From Candidatus Aminicenantota bacterium (lineage in GTDB: Bacteria > Acidobacteriota > Aminicenantia > Aminicenantales > Aminicenantaceae): a stretch of 37,997 nucleotides of DNA. This document shows, in pieces, positions 1-8,744 of the stretch. The notes under the pieces are model-generated. The model ran no database searches. It was not told the DNA's origin and worked only from the letters and a program-made list of their open reading frames with translations. Each line of letters begins with the position of its first letter. Within the stretch, counting starts at the first letter, position 1. The stretch spans positions 1 through 37,997 of the forward strand of contig WVZK01000082.1 in assembly GCA_011772475.1 (NCBI GenBank), written 5' to 3'. The position numbers and the translations under genes were made by a program.

Positions 1-55
1 TTGAAAAAATTTCAACACAAATTTTTATTCACGAAATTTTAATATTTTTTTAGGG

Positions 56-86
56 TTGATTTTTTTGGGATAATATAGGATAAAAT
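56..86 (+). promoter_or_regulatory. possible promoter of the GNAT-like gene
   Basis: A TTGATT hexamer at 56-61 and TAAAAT at 81-86 lie 19 bases apart in a very AT-rich stretch, with an AAAGGG ribosome-binding sequence at 88-93 just before the ATG at 101. The spacing is long and the base composition makes chance matches likely, so this is only a candidate. Confidence 0.3.
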
Positions 87-100
87 CAAAGGGAAAAAAA

Positions 101-1225
101 ATGAATGTTGATATAAAAGAAGTAAAAACAAGAAAGGATTTAAAGATATTTATCTTTCTTCCTGAGAAGATTCATGCTAACCATACAAATTGGGTGCACC
201 CGGTATATATGGATGAATGGAAATATTTCAGGCCGAAAAAAAACAAAGCTTTTTCCTATAGCGATACGGTTTTGTTGCTAGCCTTCCGAGATAAAAAAGC
301 AGTGGGAAGGGTCATGGGGATTATAAATTCTCGTTATAACGAGTACAGAAAAGAAAAAACGGCAAGGTTTGGGTATTTGGATACTGAAGAAGATGAAGGG
401 GTTGTTCGGTCCCTTTTGAGTTATGTCGAGGATTGGGCAAAGAAGAAGGGGATGACAAAAATTATCGGTCCCTATGGATTCTCAGACCAAGATCCAGAAG
501 GATTCTTAATAGAAGGATTTGAGAATCGAGCGACGATTGCCACATACTACAATTTCGAGTGGATGCCTCGCTTTGTAGAAAAGCAGGGGTATAAGAAAGA
601 TGTGGATTATTTTGTTTACAAACTGGTTGTGCCCAAAGAAATGCCTGAGTTCTACAAAAGAATTTATGAGAGAGTCCAAAGAAAGGGAAACTTTGAAATT
701 GTCGAATTCCGGAAGAGAAAAGAATTGAAGCCTTGGATAAAGCCGATACTGCGCCTTATGAATGAATGTTATACCGGAAGTAGCATTTATGGGTATGCGC
801 CTTTGGATGAAAAAGAGATGGAGGATCTGGCCAAACGCTACCTGCCGGTCCTCGATCCCCGGTTTGTAAAGGCAGTTAAGAAGGATGATGAAGTGGCGGC
901 CTTTATAGTTGGCATGCCAGATATAACCCAAGGCATTCAAAAGGCAAGGGGTCATTTATTGCCTTTTGGGTTCTTGAAGATATTACGGGCAGCGAAGAAA
1001 ACAAAACAACTGGACCTGCTTTTAGGCGCTATCAGAGAAAAATATCGAGGCCGGGGGCTCGATGTCCTTATGGGAGTAAAGATACTCCTATCAGCTCATG
1101 AGGCTGGCTTAGAAGTGATTGATAGTCACCATGAGATGGAAGAGAATGTAAAAGTTAGGGCGGAGATGGAAAGAATGGGAGGAAAGATTTATAAGCGCTT
1201 CCGTGTGTTTCAAAAAGCGCTCTAA
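101..1225 (+). CDS. GNAT-like acyltransferase family protein (YghO type)
   Basis: A 374-residue soluble protein with no signal peptide or membrane segment. The opening, with VKTRKDLKIFIFLPEKI near residues 8-24 and NWVHPVYMDEW at 30-40, resembles the large two-lobed GNAT-like proteins often annotated as YghO or N-acetyltransferase. The sequence AVGRVMGII at 67-75 fits a GNAT core strand, and RGRGLD near residue 315 resembles an acetyl-CoA pyrophosphate loop. The substrate is unknown for the family. The ATG at 101 is preceded by AAAGGG seven bases upstream. The gene is convergent with polA and separated from it by a palindromic repeat, so it appears to be transcribed alone here. The family assignment is from remembered sequence character; acetyltransferase activity is inference. 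Confidence 0.6.
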   Translation: MNVDIKEVKTRKDLKIFIFLPEKIHANHTNWVHPVYMDEWKYFRPKKNKAFSYSDTVLLLAFRDKKAVGRVMGIINSRYNEYRKEKTARFGYLDTEEDEGVVRSLLSYVEDWAKKKGMTKIIGPYGFSDQDPEGFLIEGFENRATIATYYNFEWMPRFVEKQGYKKDVDYFVYKLVVPKEMPEFYKRIYERVQRKGNFEIVEFRKRKELKPWIKPILRLMNECYTGSSIYGYAPLDEKEMEDLAKRYLPVLDPRFVKAVKKDDEVAAFIVGMPDITQGIQKARGHLLPFGFLKILRAAKKTKQLDLLLGAIREKYRGRGLDVLMGVKILLSAHEAGLEVIDSHHEMEENVKVRAEMERMGGKIYKRFRVFQKAL

Positions 1226-1240
1226 CAATTAAAGAACAAT

Positions 1241-1358
1241 AAAAGGGGATAGGCTACTTTTTCTGTAATAAAAAAGGAGACACGTTTCCTTCTCTGTTAG
1301 AATAAGGGCAATCTCTCGGTACGGACAGCGCGTCAGAAAAAGTAGCCTGTCCCCTTTT
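1241..1358. repeat. family A palindromic repeat (A1)
   Basis: Inverted arms at 1241-1265 and 1334-1358 match over 25 bases with a single difference that would be a G-U pair in RNA. The arms carry the GGGGAYAGGCTACTTTTT signature shared with 17861-17988, 25842-25924 and 35091-35112. The element fills the gap between the convergent GNAT and polA genes and could also end transcription from both sides. Confidence 0.85.
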
Positions 1359-1368
1359 GTGCTCTTTG

Positions 1369-4044
1369 TTATTTTGCTTCGGCCCAGTTTACTCCCCAAC
1401 TAAGATGCACTTTCAACGGGGCTTTTAGAGCAAAAACATTTTCCATTTTTTCCTTGACCAAAATCTCCACTTCATCTGTTTCTTTATCTGGAACTTCAAA
1501 AACCAGCTCATCGTGCACTTGTAGAATCATCTTGCTCTGCAGGCCTCTCTTTTTTATTTCGTGCCAGATATCGATCATAGCTTTTTTCATTAGGTCAGCA
1601 GCAGAGCCCTGGACTGGAGTGTTGAGAGCGATACGACGGCCTGCCTGCTGGATCATCTTGTCTTTGTGCTGGAGCTCAGGGACTTGACGCTTCCTCCCAA
1701 ACAGAGTCTCAGAGAAACCTAGTTTCTGAGCATCCTTTACCTTCTTTTCCATGAACTGCTGAACTTTTGGGTACGTCTTATAGTAGAGATCAATAAAATC
1801 CTGGGCTTCAGAGTTTGAGGTTCCTAGCTCCTTGGCTAGCGAGAAAGCTGAGGCGCCATAAATCATGCTGAAATTAATAATTTTTGCTCTTCTTCGTCTT
1901 TCCTGTTTGGAAAGAGTGGAAGCGTTGCCAAAGACCCGCTCTGCTGTTTCTTCATGAATATCCCGGTCATGAAGGAAGGTTTCGATAAGTGCTGGATCTT
2001 TTGAGAGATGGGCAAGCACCCGGAGTTCTATTTGGGAGTAGTCTGCTGAGAGGAAGAGGTGTTCTTTAGCAGGTATAAAAGCCTCCCTAAATCTGCGCCC
2101 CAAATTTCCTCTTACGGGTATGTTTTGCAGATTTGGGTCACTGCTGGAAAGCCGGCCCGTGGCAGTCACTGTTTGGTTGTATGAAGTGTGGATTCTCCCT
2201 GTTTTCGGGTTTAAAAGGAGAGGGAGGGAGTCAGCATAGCCTGATTTCAACTTGGTGAGCTGTCTGTATTCCAGGGTATATTTAGCAATCGGATAGTCTC
2301 TAGCTAATTCCTGGAGGATGTTAACACTAGTCGAATAGCTTTTGGTTATTTTTGTTTTTCTTGAGGCGGGCAGGTTCAATTTATCGAAAAGAATGCTGCC
2401 AAGCTGTTGAGGAGAATTTATGTTGAATTCTTCGCCGCTTATCTCGTAGATTTTATCTCTGAGATGGCCAAGTTCGTATTCAAGCTCAGAGGATAATTTT
2501 TTTAACGCTCTGGTATCGATTTTCACGCCCCACATTTCCATGTCAGCGAGAACCTCTATCAGAGGAAGTTCTAATTTGCGGTACAAAGGATCTAATTTTT
2601 CCTCTTTGACCTTAGGCCAGAGCAAGGAGCTGAGTTGAAGTGTTAAATCTGCATCCTGGCAGGCATAGGGAGCAACCCGGTTTATATCCACGGCGTTTAT
2701 GGTGACTTCATTTTTTCCTTTGCCGACAACATCACTGTAAGCGATGGCTTTAACCTGGAGGTATGTTAGAGCTAGCTTGCTCAAATTGTGTTTACCCCAA
2801 TTTGGCTCTAGAAGATAGGAGAGGACCATCGAGTCTAAATCAATGCCCCGGATATGAATTCCTTCTCCTTTAAGAACTATACAGTCATATTTGATGTTCT
2901 GGCCGATTTTCTTAATTTTTGGGTCGGACAGAATTGTTTCGAGAAGCATTAAGGCCTTCTTTTTTGGGATTTGTGATGGGGCATCCGGATAATCATGACA
3001 GAGAGGGAGGTAGCAGGCATGGTTTGGCTTTGTGGAAAAAGACAGGCCGACAAGCCTGGCCTGTGCAGGAAAAGCACTGTCTGTTTCTGTGTCAACGGAC
3101 ACAAATTTTGCTTTTCTTATCTTGGCGATTAGCTCTCGCAACTCTTTTTCTTCAAAAATGATCCTGTAATGTTTTTTGGTGCTCTTGGGCTTTTTCATGT
3201 ATTCAGCTAAGAGAGAAGAAAATTCTAACTCCTGGAAGATCGGAATTAATTCCTTATGGTTTGGTTCGGATATGGAAAAATCTTCCAGGTTGAATTTCAC
3301 ATCCAGACCTTTTTCGATCGTCACCAACTCCTGGCTTAATTTCAGTTGATCCAGGTTCTGCTTGATTTTTTCCTGAAGCCGGACTTTCTCTATTTTTTCA
3401 AGATTTTTCAGGAGCTTCTCCAGAGAGCCAAACTGATTTATGAGCGCCTTGGAGGTTTTTTCTCCTATCCCGGGAACTCCTGGAATATTGTCTGAAGGAT
3501 CGCCCCATAGAGCGAGAACGTCAGCGACCTGGGAGGGTGAAACACCAAAGTGTTCCTTCACTTTTTTTTCATCCAAGGTGATTTCTTTTACGGGATTGAA
3601 GACAGTTGTTGACTTATCAACGAGTTGGTAGATATCTTTGTCTGTGGTGACAATGACAGATTGAATATTCTGAAAGGAGGCCTTGTGAGCCAGGGTTCCT
3701 AATACATCATCTGCTTCATAATTTTCCTGCTCGAAAAAAGGGATGTTGAACGCCTTTACAACTTTTTTAATGAATGGGATCTGGACCACTAGGTCCTCTG
3801 GCATGGGCTTACGGTGGGCCTTATAGTCTTTAAAGGCCTTGTGGCGTATTGTGGGGCCCTTAGTATCGAAGACTATTCCAAGGTAATGAGGCTTCTTCTT
3901 TTCTATAAGCTTTTTGAGCATGCTGATAAACCCAAAAACAGCATTAGTGGGAAAGCCTTTGGAAGTGGATAGGCGCTGGATGGCATAATAGGAGCGATAG
4001 AGGAGAGAATTGCCGTCGATCAAGTAAAGTTTTTTTTCAGCCAT
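1369..4044 (-). CDS. polA: DNA polymerase I
   Basis: An 891-residue DNA polymerase I, close to the usual 880-930. It fills gaps and removes RNA primers during replication and repair. Residues 1-290 form the 5' nuclease (YLIDGNSLLYRSYYAI at 7-22). Residues 295-480 form the 3'-5' exonuclease, with D318 and E320 in VDTET, D387, and Y460/D464, so proofreading looks intact, unlike in many relatives. The polymerase follows, with motif A SADYSQIELR at 666-675, motif B RRRAKIINF near 717-725 and motif C QVHDE at 842-846. The start codon is preceded only by a weak AGG. It faces the GNAT gene and diverges from the yceD operon across a gap of about 400 bases. The call is firm from the catalytic motifs. 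Confidence 0.98.
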   Translation of the reverse strand: MAEKKLYLIDGNSLLYRSYYAIQRLSTSKGFPTNAVFGFISMLKKLIEKKKPHYLGIVFDTKGPTIRHKAFKDYKAHRKPMPEDLVVQIPFIKKVVKAFNIPFFEQENYEADDVLGTLAHKASFQNIQSVIVTTDKDIYQLVDKSTTVFNPVKEITLDEKKVKEHFGVSPSQVADVLALWGDPSDNIPGVPGIGEKTSKALINQFGSLEKLLKNLEKIEKVRLQEKIKQNLDQLKLSQELVTIEKGLDVKFNLEDFSISEPNHKELIPIFQELEFSSLLAEYMKKPKSTKKHYRIIFEEKELRELIAKIRKAKFVSVDTETDSAFPAQARLVGLSFSTKPNHACYLPLCHDYPDAPSQIPKKKALMLLETILSDPKIKKIGQNIKYDCIVLKGEGIHIRGIDLDSMVLSYLLEPNWGKHNLSKLALTYLQVKAIAYSDVVGKGKNEVTINAVDINRVAPYACQDADLTLQLSSLLWPKVKEEKLDPLYRKLELPLIEVLADMEMWGVKIDTRALKKLSSELEYELGHLRDKIYEISGEEFNINSPQQLGSILFDKLNLPASRKTKITKSYSTSVNILQELARDYPIAKYTLEYRQLTKLKSGYADSLPLLLNPKTGRIHTSYNQTVTATGRLSSSDPNLQNIPVRGNLGRRFREAFIPAKEHLFLSADYSQIELRVLAHLSKDPALIETFLHDRDIHEETAERVFGNASTLSKQERRRRAKIINFSMIYGASAFSLAKELGTSNSEAQDFIDLYYKTYPKVQQFMEKKVKDAQKLGFSETLFGRKRQVPELQHKDKMIQQAGRRIALNTPVQGSAADLMKKAMIDIWHEIKKRGLQSKMILQVHDELVFEVPDKETDEVEILVKEKMENVFALKAPLKVHLSWGVNWAEAK

Positions 4045-4409
4045 CCTGGTCAGAGTTCAAAATAAATGATTTTTTCCGAAAAAACCTTGTTATCGATTTT
4101 TCCTTTTTATATCTAAAAATAAAAGATTTTCCTTATTGATGATGTTGCGTTATCATGTTTTATTATACTCTTAAATATTGAGATATCAAGCTGACGGAGT
4201 CAGGCTGAAAGCACCTGCATTTCCTTTGCCACTTGCGCTTGGAAAAGGCTTTATGATGACGGGCATTGTTCCTCTCCTGAAGAGAGGAGAGCGAAGCCTT
4301 GCGAAAGATTGAGAAAAATGGGGCCAGGCCCCATTTTTCTTGTGGCCCCATTTTTCTTGTGGCAAAAGCAGTGTGTTTTTGAGCGATATAGCCTGGGCTT
4401 AATGCATCA
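4045..4409. other. gene-free gap between polA and yceD, with predicted hairpins
   Basis: I see no credible gene here. The 62-codon reading frame on the minus strand at 4163-4351 has no ribosome-binding site and runs into a repeat. The stretch 4185-4305 holds several small inverted repeats. These include CTGAC/GTCAG around 4190-4203, CCTCTC/GAGAGG near 4270-4287, and AAGGCTT/AAGCCTT bracketing the latter, so an RNA copy could fold. It does not match an SRP RNA, 6S RNA or T-box that I recognise. The family C repeat sits at its right end. Confidence 0.4.
4314..4362. repeat. family C palindromic repeat (C1)
   Basis: A perfect 12-base palindrome (AAAAATGGGGCC, one base, GGCCCCATTTTT) spans 4314-4338. 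Its right arm plus CTTGT is then duplicated as a 17-base tandem repeat (4327-4343 and 4344-4360). The GC stem with a T tail could act as a terminator in either direction. Related copies are at 16216-16250 and 36324-36368. Confidence 0.8.
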
Positions 4410-4437
4410 TTGACAAAGGAAAGCGAGATGGTATAAT
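4410..4437 (+). promoter_or_regulatory. sigma-70-type promoter of the yceD-fabF operon
   Basis: A perfect TTGACA at 4410-4415 and a perfect TATAAT at 4432-4437 are separated by 16 bases, and TG at 4429-4430 gives an extended -10. Transcription should begin near 4444, leaving a leader of about 17 bases before the ATG at 4461. This is the best promoter match in the window and suits a fatty-acid and ribosomal-protein operon. Confidence 0.85.
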
Positions 4438-4460
4438 AGGAAAATTATTTGGAAGAGAAG

Positions 4461-4979
4461 ATGATAATAGATGTTGAAAAACTGCCTCTGGAAGGTCGAA
4501 GAATCTCCAAGGATTTTGAGTTCCTGAGTGCGGACCTTGTTGAGGAAAGCGCTGTATTCCTTAAACCAGTTCATGCTGAGCTCACTGTTAAAAAAGTGGG
4601 AGAAGAGATTCTGATAAAGGGGAGGATAGTCACTTCCCTCAGCTTAATATGCAGCCGCTGCCTTGTTCCGTTTGAATCCTCGATTGATTCAGGATTTGAT
4701 CTTGTTTATCTTCCTGAAGAACTCGATGTGATGCAGGATCAACTGGAGAGCGAAGATATAAATAAATTGTTTTATTATAACGGCAAGATAGATATCGAAC
4801 AGGTGATTTTGGAACAGTTGAATTTAGTGTTTCCTGCCAAGCCTTTATGTTCTGAAGATTGCCAGGGAATCTGCCCCGTTTGTGGGAAGGTAATAAGAGA
4901 CAGCGAATGTGTCTGCGTTACCAAGAGTACTGATCCTCGCCTCAAGAAATTAAAGATATTCATAAAAGATAAGAGTTAA
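4461..4979 (+). CDS. yceD: YceD/DUF177 family protein
   Basis: A 172-residue member of the YceD (DUF177) family, which almost always precedes rpmF and is linked in other bacteria to 23S rRNA metabolism. It has CSRC near residue 70 and a C-terminal cluster CSEDCQGICPVCGK, a cysteine pattern typical of the family that could bind zinc. An in-frame TTG at 4449 is possible. I chose the ATG at 4461 because GGAAG lies five bases upstream and the promoter would leave almost no leader before the TTG. The stop codon directly abuts the rpmF start, so the two genes are translationally coupled. Family membership is firm; molecular function is known only in outline. Confidence 0.88.
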   Translation: MIIDVEKLPLEGRRISKDFEFLSADLVEESAVFLKPVHAELTVKKVGEEILIKGRIVTSLSLICSRCLVPFESSIDSGFDLVYLPEELDVMQDQLESEDINKLFYYNGKIDIEQVILEQLNLVFPAKPLCSEDCQGICPVCGKVIRDSECVCVTKSTDPRLKKLKIFIKDKS

Positions 4980-5162
4980 ATGGCTAATCCGAAACGAAAA
5001 CACTCCCATTCGCGTAAAAAAAAGAGAAGAGCGCACGACGCTCTGTCCGTTCCTTCATTGTCCCTGTGCTCTAACTGCGGCAATCCAAAGTTGCCCCACC
5101 GAGCCTGCCCTGAGTGCGGCTTTTACCGAGAGAGGCAGGTCATTGAAGGATCTGAAGAGTGA
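4980..5162 (+). CDS. rpmF: 50S ribosomal protein L32
   Basis: A 60-residue basic protein of the large ribosomal subunit. It begins MANPKRKHSHSRKKKRRAHD, the usual L32 N-terminus, and carries CSNC and CPEC pairs about ten residues apart, so this is the zinc-binding form. The ATG follows the yceD stop without a single spacer base. The order yceD-rpmF-plsX-fabG-acpP-fabF is a widely conserved bacterial arrangement that joins ribosome supply with lipid synthesis. Confidence 0.97.
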   Translation: MANPKRKHSHSRKKKRRAHDALSVPSLSLCSNCGNPKLPHRACPECGFYRERQVIEGSEE

Positions 5163-5175
5163 TTAAGGGTGGTTA

Positions 5176-6189
5176 ATGAAAGTTGCTGTTGATGCCATGG
5201 GGGGAGACTTTGGCCCCAGGGTCACGGTGGAAGGGGCTTTGAAAGCTTCCAGAGAGTATAAGATTGAAGCCCTTCTCGTGGGGCTTGAGGACCTCATAAA
5301 AAAAGAGTACGACAGGCTTGACCATTCAAAGGCAAAAATAACAATAATTAATGCCACAGAAGCCATCGGCATGGGCGAGGGGATGCTTGCTTTCAGAAGA
5401 AAGAAGAAGTCTTCCATCCGAGTAGGGGCTGAGCTGGTCAAGAAAGGGGAAGCAGAGGCTTTTGTAAGCACCGGAAATACGGCTGCCGTCGTCTATTTAT
5501 CCAAGAAAATACTGGGAGCCCTTAAGGGAGTAGAGAAGCCGGCCTTGTCCCTCCTTGTCCCCAGTCTAACAGGTCTTACTCTTCTCATAGACGTGGGAGC
5601 CAACGTCAACTGCCGCCCGCATCACCTAGAGCAGTTCGGTGTGATGGGTCATATCTTCATGGAGAGCGTGTTAGGATTAAAGAATCCCAGAGTAGGCTTG
5701 ATGAGCGTAGGAGAAGAAGACTCAAAGGGGAATGAGCTGACCAAGGAAGCGTTTGAAAGACTCCAAGCCTCCTCTTTGAATTTTATCGGAAACATAGAGG
5801 GTAAGGACATTTATTCTGGAAAAGCCGATGTCATCGTCAGCGACGGCTTTACAGGAAATGTAGCCTTAAAGGTAAGCGAAGGAGTCGTAGAAACCTTTTT
5901 TTACATGGCCCGCACTGAGCTTATGAAAAATTTCTTCTCTAAAATCGGACTTTTTTTGATGAAGAGAAACCTAAAGAAAATTTATAAAAAGATAGATTAT
6001 GCAGAGTATGGGGGAGCTCAGCTTTTAGGAATAAACGGAGTCTGCATAATCGGCCATGGGCGCTCAAATTCCAATGCTGTGAAAAATGCCGTGGGATTGG
6101 CCAGGGATTTTGTCCAGAACAAAGTCCAAGAGAAAATTCAAAATGGGATTGCCAATATTTCCCATGCCATCGGAAAAGCCGAGGTTTAA
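5176..6189 (+). CDS. plsX: phosphate acyltransferase PlsX
   Basis: A 337-residue protein of the usual PlsX length. PlsX makes acyl-phosphate from acyl-ACP, the first committed substrate for phosphatidic acid synthesis by PlsY, and acts at the membrane surface. The N-terminus reads MKVAVDAMGGDFGP, the family signature. Later landmarks are STGNTAAVV near 97-105, DVGANVNCRP around 140-148, and GINGVCIIGHGRS near 284-296. The ATG at 5176 has AAGGGTGG just upstream. The next gene, fabG, starts one base after this stop codon, so the two are in one transcript. Confidence 0.97.
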   Translation: MKVAVDAMGGDFGPRVTVEGALKASREYKIEALLVGLEDLIKKEYDRLDHSKAKITIINATEAIGMGEGMLAFRRKKKSSIRVGAELVKKGEAEAFVSTGNTAAVVYLSKKILGALKGVEKPALSLLVPSLTGLTLLIDVGANVNCRPHHLEQFGVMGHIFMESVLGLKNPRVGLMSVGEEDSKGNELTKEAFERLQASSLNFIGNIEGKDIYSGKADVIVSDGFTGNVALKVSEGVVETFFYMARTELMKNFFSKIGLFLMKRNLKKIYKKIDYAEYGGAQLLGINGVCIIGHGRSNSNAVKNAVGLARDFVQNKVQEKIQNGIANISHAIGKAEV

Positions 6190-6190
6190 G

Positions 6191-6931
6191 ATGGATTTTC
6201 AGGGAAGGTCATCAATCGTTACCGGAGCCTCACAAGGAATCGGGAAGGCCATAGCGCTTGAACTTGCTAGGGAAGGGGCTGAGGTTATCCTGGTTGATAT
6301 TCAGAAGGAGAAACTTGATGAGGTGGCCGATGAAATCAGGGCAAATAAAGGAAAGGCTGCTGTCTTTCGTGCAGATGTTTCTCGGATGGACGAGGCTGTG
6401 AGAGTCGTGGAGGAGGTAGTAAAAGGTAGCAAAAAGATTGATTTTTTGGTAAATAATGCAGGAATAACAAAAGATAATCTGCTGATGCGGATGAAAGAGG
6501 AAGAATGGGATGCAGTTTTGAACGTGAACTTAAAAGGAGTTTTTAATTTTTCCAAGACAGTAATAAGGAACATGATTAACAATCGCTATGGTCGTATCGT
6601 TAACATCTCATCGATTGTAGGCTTGATAGGAAATGTAGGCCAGTGCAACTATTCCGCTTCAAAGGCGGGCGTTATTGGATTCACTAAATCTTTAGCCAGG
6701 GAGGTTGCCTCACGGGGCATAACCGTGAATGCAGTGGCTCCGGGCTATATTGACACGCCGATGACTGAGGGTCTTCCTGAGGCTGTGAAACAACAGTTTC
6801 GAGATTGGATTCCTATGAAAAGGTTTGGAACGCCGGAGGAGATAACTCATGCAGTAAAATTTCTACTTTCTGATGAGGCTGCTTACATCACAGGCCAGGT
6901 CATAAACGTAAACGGCGGAATGTTTATGTAG
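6191..6931 (+). CDS. fabG: 3-oxoacyl-[acyl-carrier-protein] reductase
   Basis: A 246-residue short-chain dehydrogenase that reduces 3-oxoacyl-ACP with NADPH in fatty-acid elongation. It has the Rossmann motif TGASQGIG at 11-18, NNAG at 88-91, and the catalytic tetrad N113, S141, Y154 and K158 (YSASK). The reading frame stays open upstream into plsX. I place the start at 6191 because that gives a normal FabG N-terminus and GAGG at 6181-6184 is suitably spaced. It lies between plsX and acpP, as expected for FabG rather than another SDR enzyme. Confidence 0.95.
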   Translation: MDFQGRSSIVTGASQGIGKAIALELAREGAEVILVDIQKEKLDEVADEIRANKGKAAVFRADVSRMDEAVRVVEEVVKGSKKIDFLVNNAGITKDNLLMRMKEEEWDAVLNVNLKGVFNFSKTVIRNMINNRYGRIVNISSIVGLIGNVGQCNYSASKAGVIGFTKSLAREVASRGITVNAVAPGYIDTPMTEGLPEAVKQQFRDWIPMKRFGTPEEITHAVKFLLSDEAAYITGQVINVNGGMFM

Positions 6932-6983
6932 GCATGAGAGAGTAATTTGTTAATAGCAAATCTAATCAAAGAGGAGGGAAGGA

Positions 6984-7229
6984 ATGGAAAGAGATGATTT
7001 ATTGAAGAAAATAAAAGCTATTGTTTCAGACAAGCTCAGTATCAGTGAAGACCAAGTTACCGAAGAAGCGTCTTTTATTGATGACTTAGGCGCGGATTCC
7101 CTGGATACTGTGGAATTGGTCATGGCCCTGGAGGATGAGTTCGGTATGGATATTCCTGATGAGGAAGCAGAGAAGCTCACTACTGTTGGCAAGGCTATGG
7201 ATTACATACTGGATAATCTTTCTAAATAA
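6984..7229 (+). CDS. acpP: acyl carrier protein
   Basis: An 81-residue acidic protein that carries growing acyl chains on a phosphopantetheine arm. The attachment site is Ser39 in [16 protein letters not shown] strong AAGAGGAGGG sequence precedes the ATG, consistent with the high expression ACP needs. The length is normal. It lies between fabG and fabF and is the partner for both and for PlsX. Confidence 0.97.
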   Translation: MERDDLLKKIKAIVSDKLSISEDQVTEEASFIDDLGADSLDTVELVMALEDEFGMDIPDEEAEKLTTVGKAMDYILDNLSK

Positions 7230-7247
7230 GAAGCTTCAAAGTTTCTG

Positions 7248-8522
7248 ATGGCAAATTCCTCTTCTTCACCCAACAAGCCTGGAGAAAGGCGAGTTGTAAT
7301 TACTGGGATTGGACTGGTTACTGCCCTAGGGATTGGAGCAGAAAAAAACTGGGAAGCTCTATCTAAAGGAAAGAGTGGGATTAGTCTTATCAGCCGCTTT
7401 GACACATCTAAGTACTCGAGCAAGATAGCAGGCCAAGTCAACGATTTCGATCCTCTTAGTTTTATCGAGAAGAAAGAAGTAAGGAAGATGGACGCGTTTA
7501 TCCAGTATGCAGTGGCAGCCGCTCAACTGGCGGTTCAAGATTCTGGTCTCAATCCTGCCGCTATGGAAGGAGACAGGTGTGGAGTTTATGTGGGGTCTGG
7601 GATTGGAGGCATCGGTTTCATCGAAGACACACACAAAACACTGCTTGAGAAGGGGCCAGATCGTATCTCGCCCTTTTTCTTGGTTGCAACCATCATCAAC
7701 GAGGCTTCAGGCCAGATCTCCATAAAATACAGAGCCAGAGGCCCCAATTCAGCAACAGCAACAGCCTGTACCACAAGTACCCATGCCCTCGGTGATTCCT
7801 ACCGCATCATAGCCAGAGGAGATGCCGATATCATGATCGCTGGAGGCTCGGAGGCTCCTATCACGCCCCTCGGAGTTGCCGGGTTTTGTGCTATGCGGGC
7901 CCTATCTGTAAGAAACCACGAGCCTGAGAAAGCCTCACGTCCGTTTGATGCGGAACGAGACGGATTTGTCATCGGAGAAGGCGCGGGAATACTTATTCTC
8001 GAGGAATTAAGAGCAGCCCTCAAACGAGGAGCGGATATTTATGCGGAAATCACCGGCTACGGGATGAGCGGAGATGCCTATCATGTTACCGCTCCCGCGC
8101 TGGATGGAGAGGGTGCTGTGCTGGTGATGAAGAGGGCCCTTGACGATGCAGGGATAAACCCAGAAGAGATAGACTATATAAACGCCCACGGCACTTCCAC
8201 CCCTTATAATGACAAGATTGAAACAGCAGCTATCAAGAAAGTTTTCGGAGAACATGCTTACAAGATTGGCGTAAATTCGACAAAATCTATGATAGGGCAT
8301 CTATTAGGTGCAGCGGGCGGAGTTGAGGCTGGCTATACTGCTTTCTGCCTGAAAAATCAGGTTATGCCTCCCACGATCAACTATGAGCATCCTGACCCAG
8401 AATGCGACCTGGACTATATTCCCAATAAGGCCCGGTCGACTGAAGTTCGTTGTGCCCTGAGCAATTCTTTTGGGTTTGGAGGGACCAACGGTACCCTTCT
8501 TTTTAAAAGATTCGAAGATTAA
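7248..8522 (+). CDS. fabF: 3-oxoacyl-[acyl-carrier-protein] synthase II
   Basis: A 424-residue condensing enzyme that extends acyl-ACP with malonyl-ACP. The Cys-His-His triad is visible as C174 (TACTTSTHA), H314 ([11 protein letters not shown]) and H351 ([11 protein letters not shown]), the pattern of elongating KASII rather than FabH. Compared with typical FabF it has about a dozen extra N-terminal residues, rich in Ser and Pro, before RRVVITGIG. No better start exists in frame, but the ribosome-binding sequence before 7248 is weak. It is the last clear gene of the operon that begins at yceD. Confidence 0.96.
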   Translation: MANSSSSPNKPGERRVVITGIGLVTALGIGAEKNWEALSKGKSGISLISRFDTSKYSSKIAGQVNDFDPLSFIEKKEVRKMDAFIQYAVAAAQLAVQDSGLNPAAMEGDRCGVYVGSGIGGIGFIEDTHKTLLEKGPDRISPFFLVATIINEASGQISIKYRARGPNSATATACTTSTHALGDSYRIIARGDADIMIAGGSEAPITPLGVAGFCAMRALSVRNHEPEKASRPFDAERDGFVIGEGAGILILEELRAALKRGADIYAEITGYGMSGDAYHVTAPALDGEGAVLVMKRALDDAGINPEEIDYINAHGTSTPYNDKIETAAIKKVFGEHAYKIGVNSTKSMIGHLLGAAGGVEAGYTAFCLKNQVMPPTINYEHPDPECDLDYIPNKARSTEVRCALSNSFGFGGTNGTLLFKRFED

Positions 8523-8557
8523 TCCATAATCAAGATAGAGTTTTATTGTTAATAAAG

Positions 8558-8607
8558 ATAGAAGTCACGAGGAAGTAAACGCAGCTCCAAAACCTCTTGT
8601 CTTCTAT
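8558..8607. other. imperfect hairpin downstream of fabF
   Basis: Arms at 8558-8572 and 8593-8607 pair in 13 of 15 positions around a 20-base loop. There is no T-run after it, so it is not a standard intrinsic terminator. The rest of the gap up to 8744 contains a smaller hairpin (8697-8702 with 8712-8717) just before the etfB ribosome-binding site, and no gene that I can support. Confidence 0.35.
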
Positions 8608-8744
8608 GCAAGGCCGTCGGTTTAGCCATGCGAGCAAACCATAAGAATGGTCCAGGATAGGAAAGGTTGCATTTCTCTATCGTCTACCTTGTCTTGCTTC
8701 GTTCTTGCGGGACGAAGGGAAGCATATGCTAAGAGGAGGAACAA

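Noticed and set aside
506-955. 149-codon frame on the minus strand
   Set aside because: It lies entirely antisense to the GNAT-like gene, has no family resemblance and no ribosome-binding sequence.
4163-4351. 62-codon minus-strand frame
   Set aside because: It reads through a family C repeat and hairpins, with no ribosome-binding sequence and no recognisable product.
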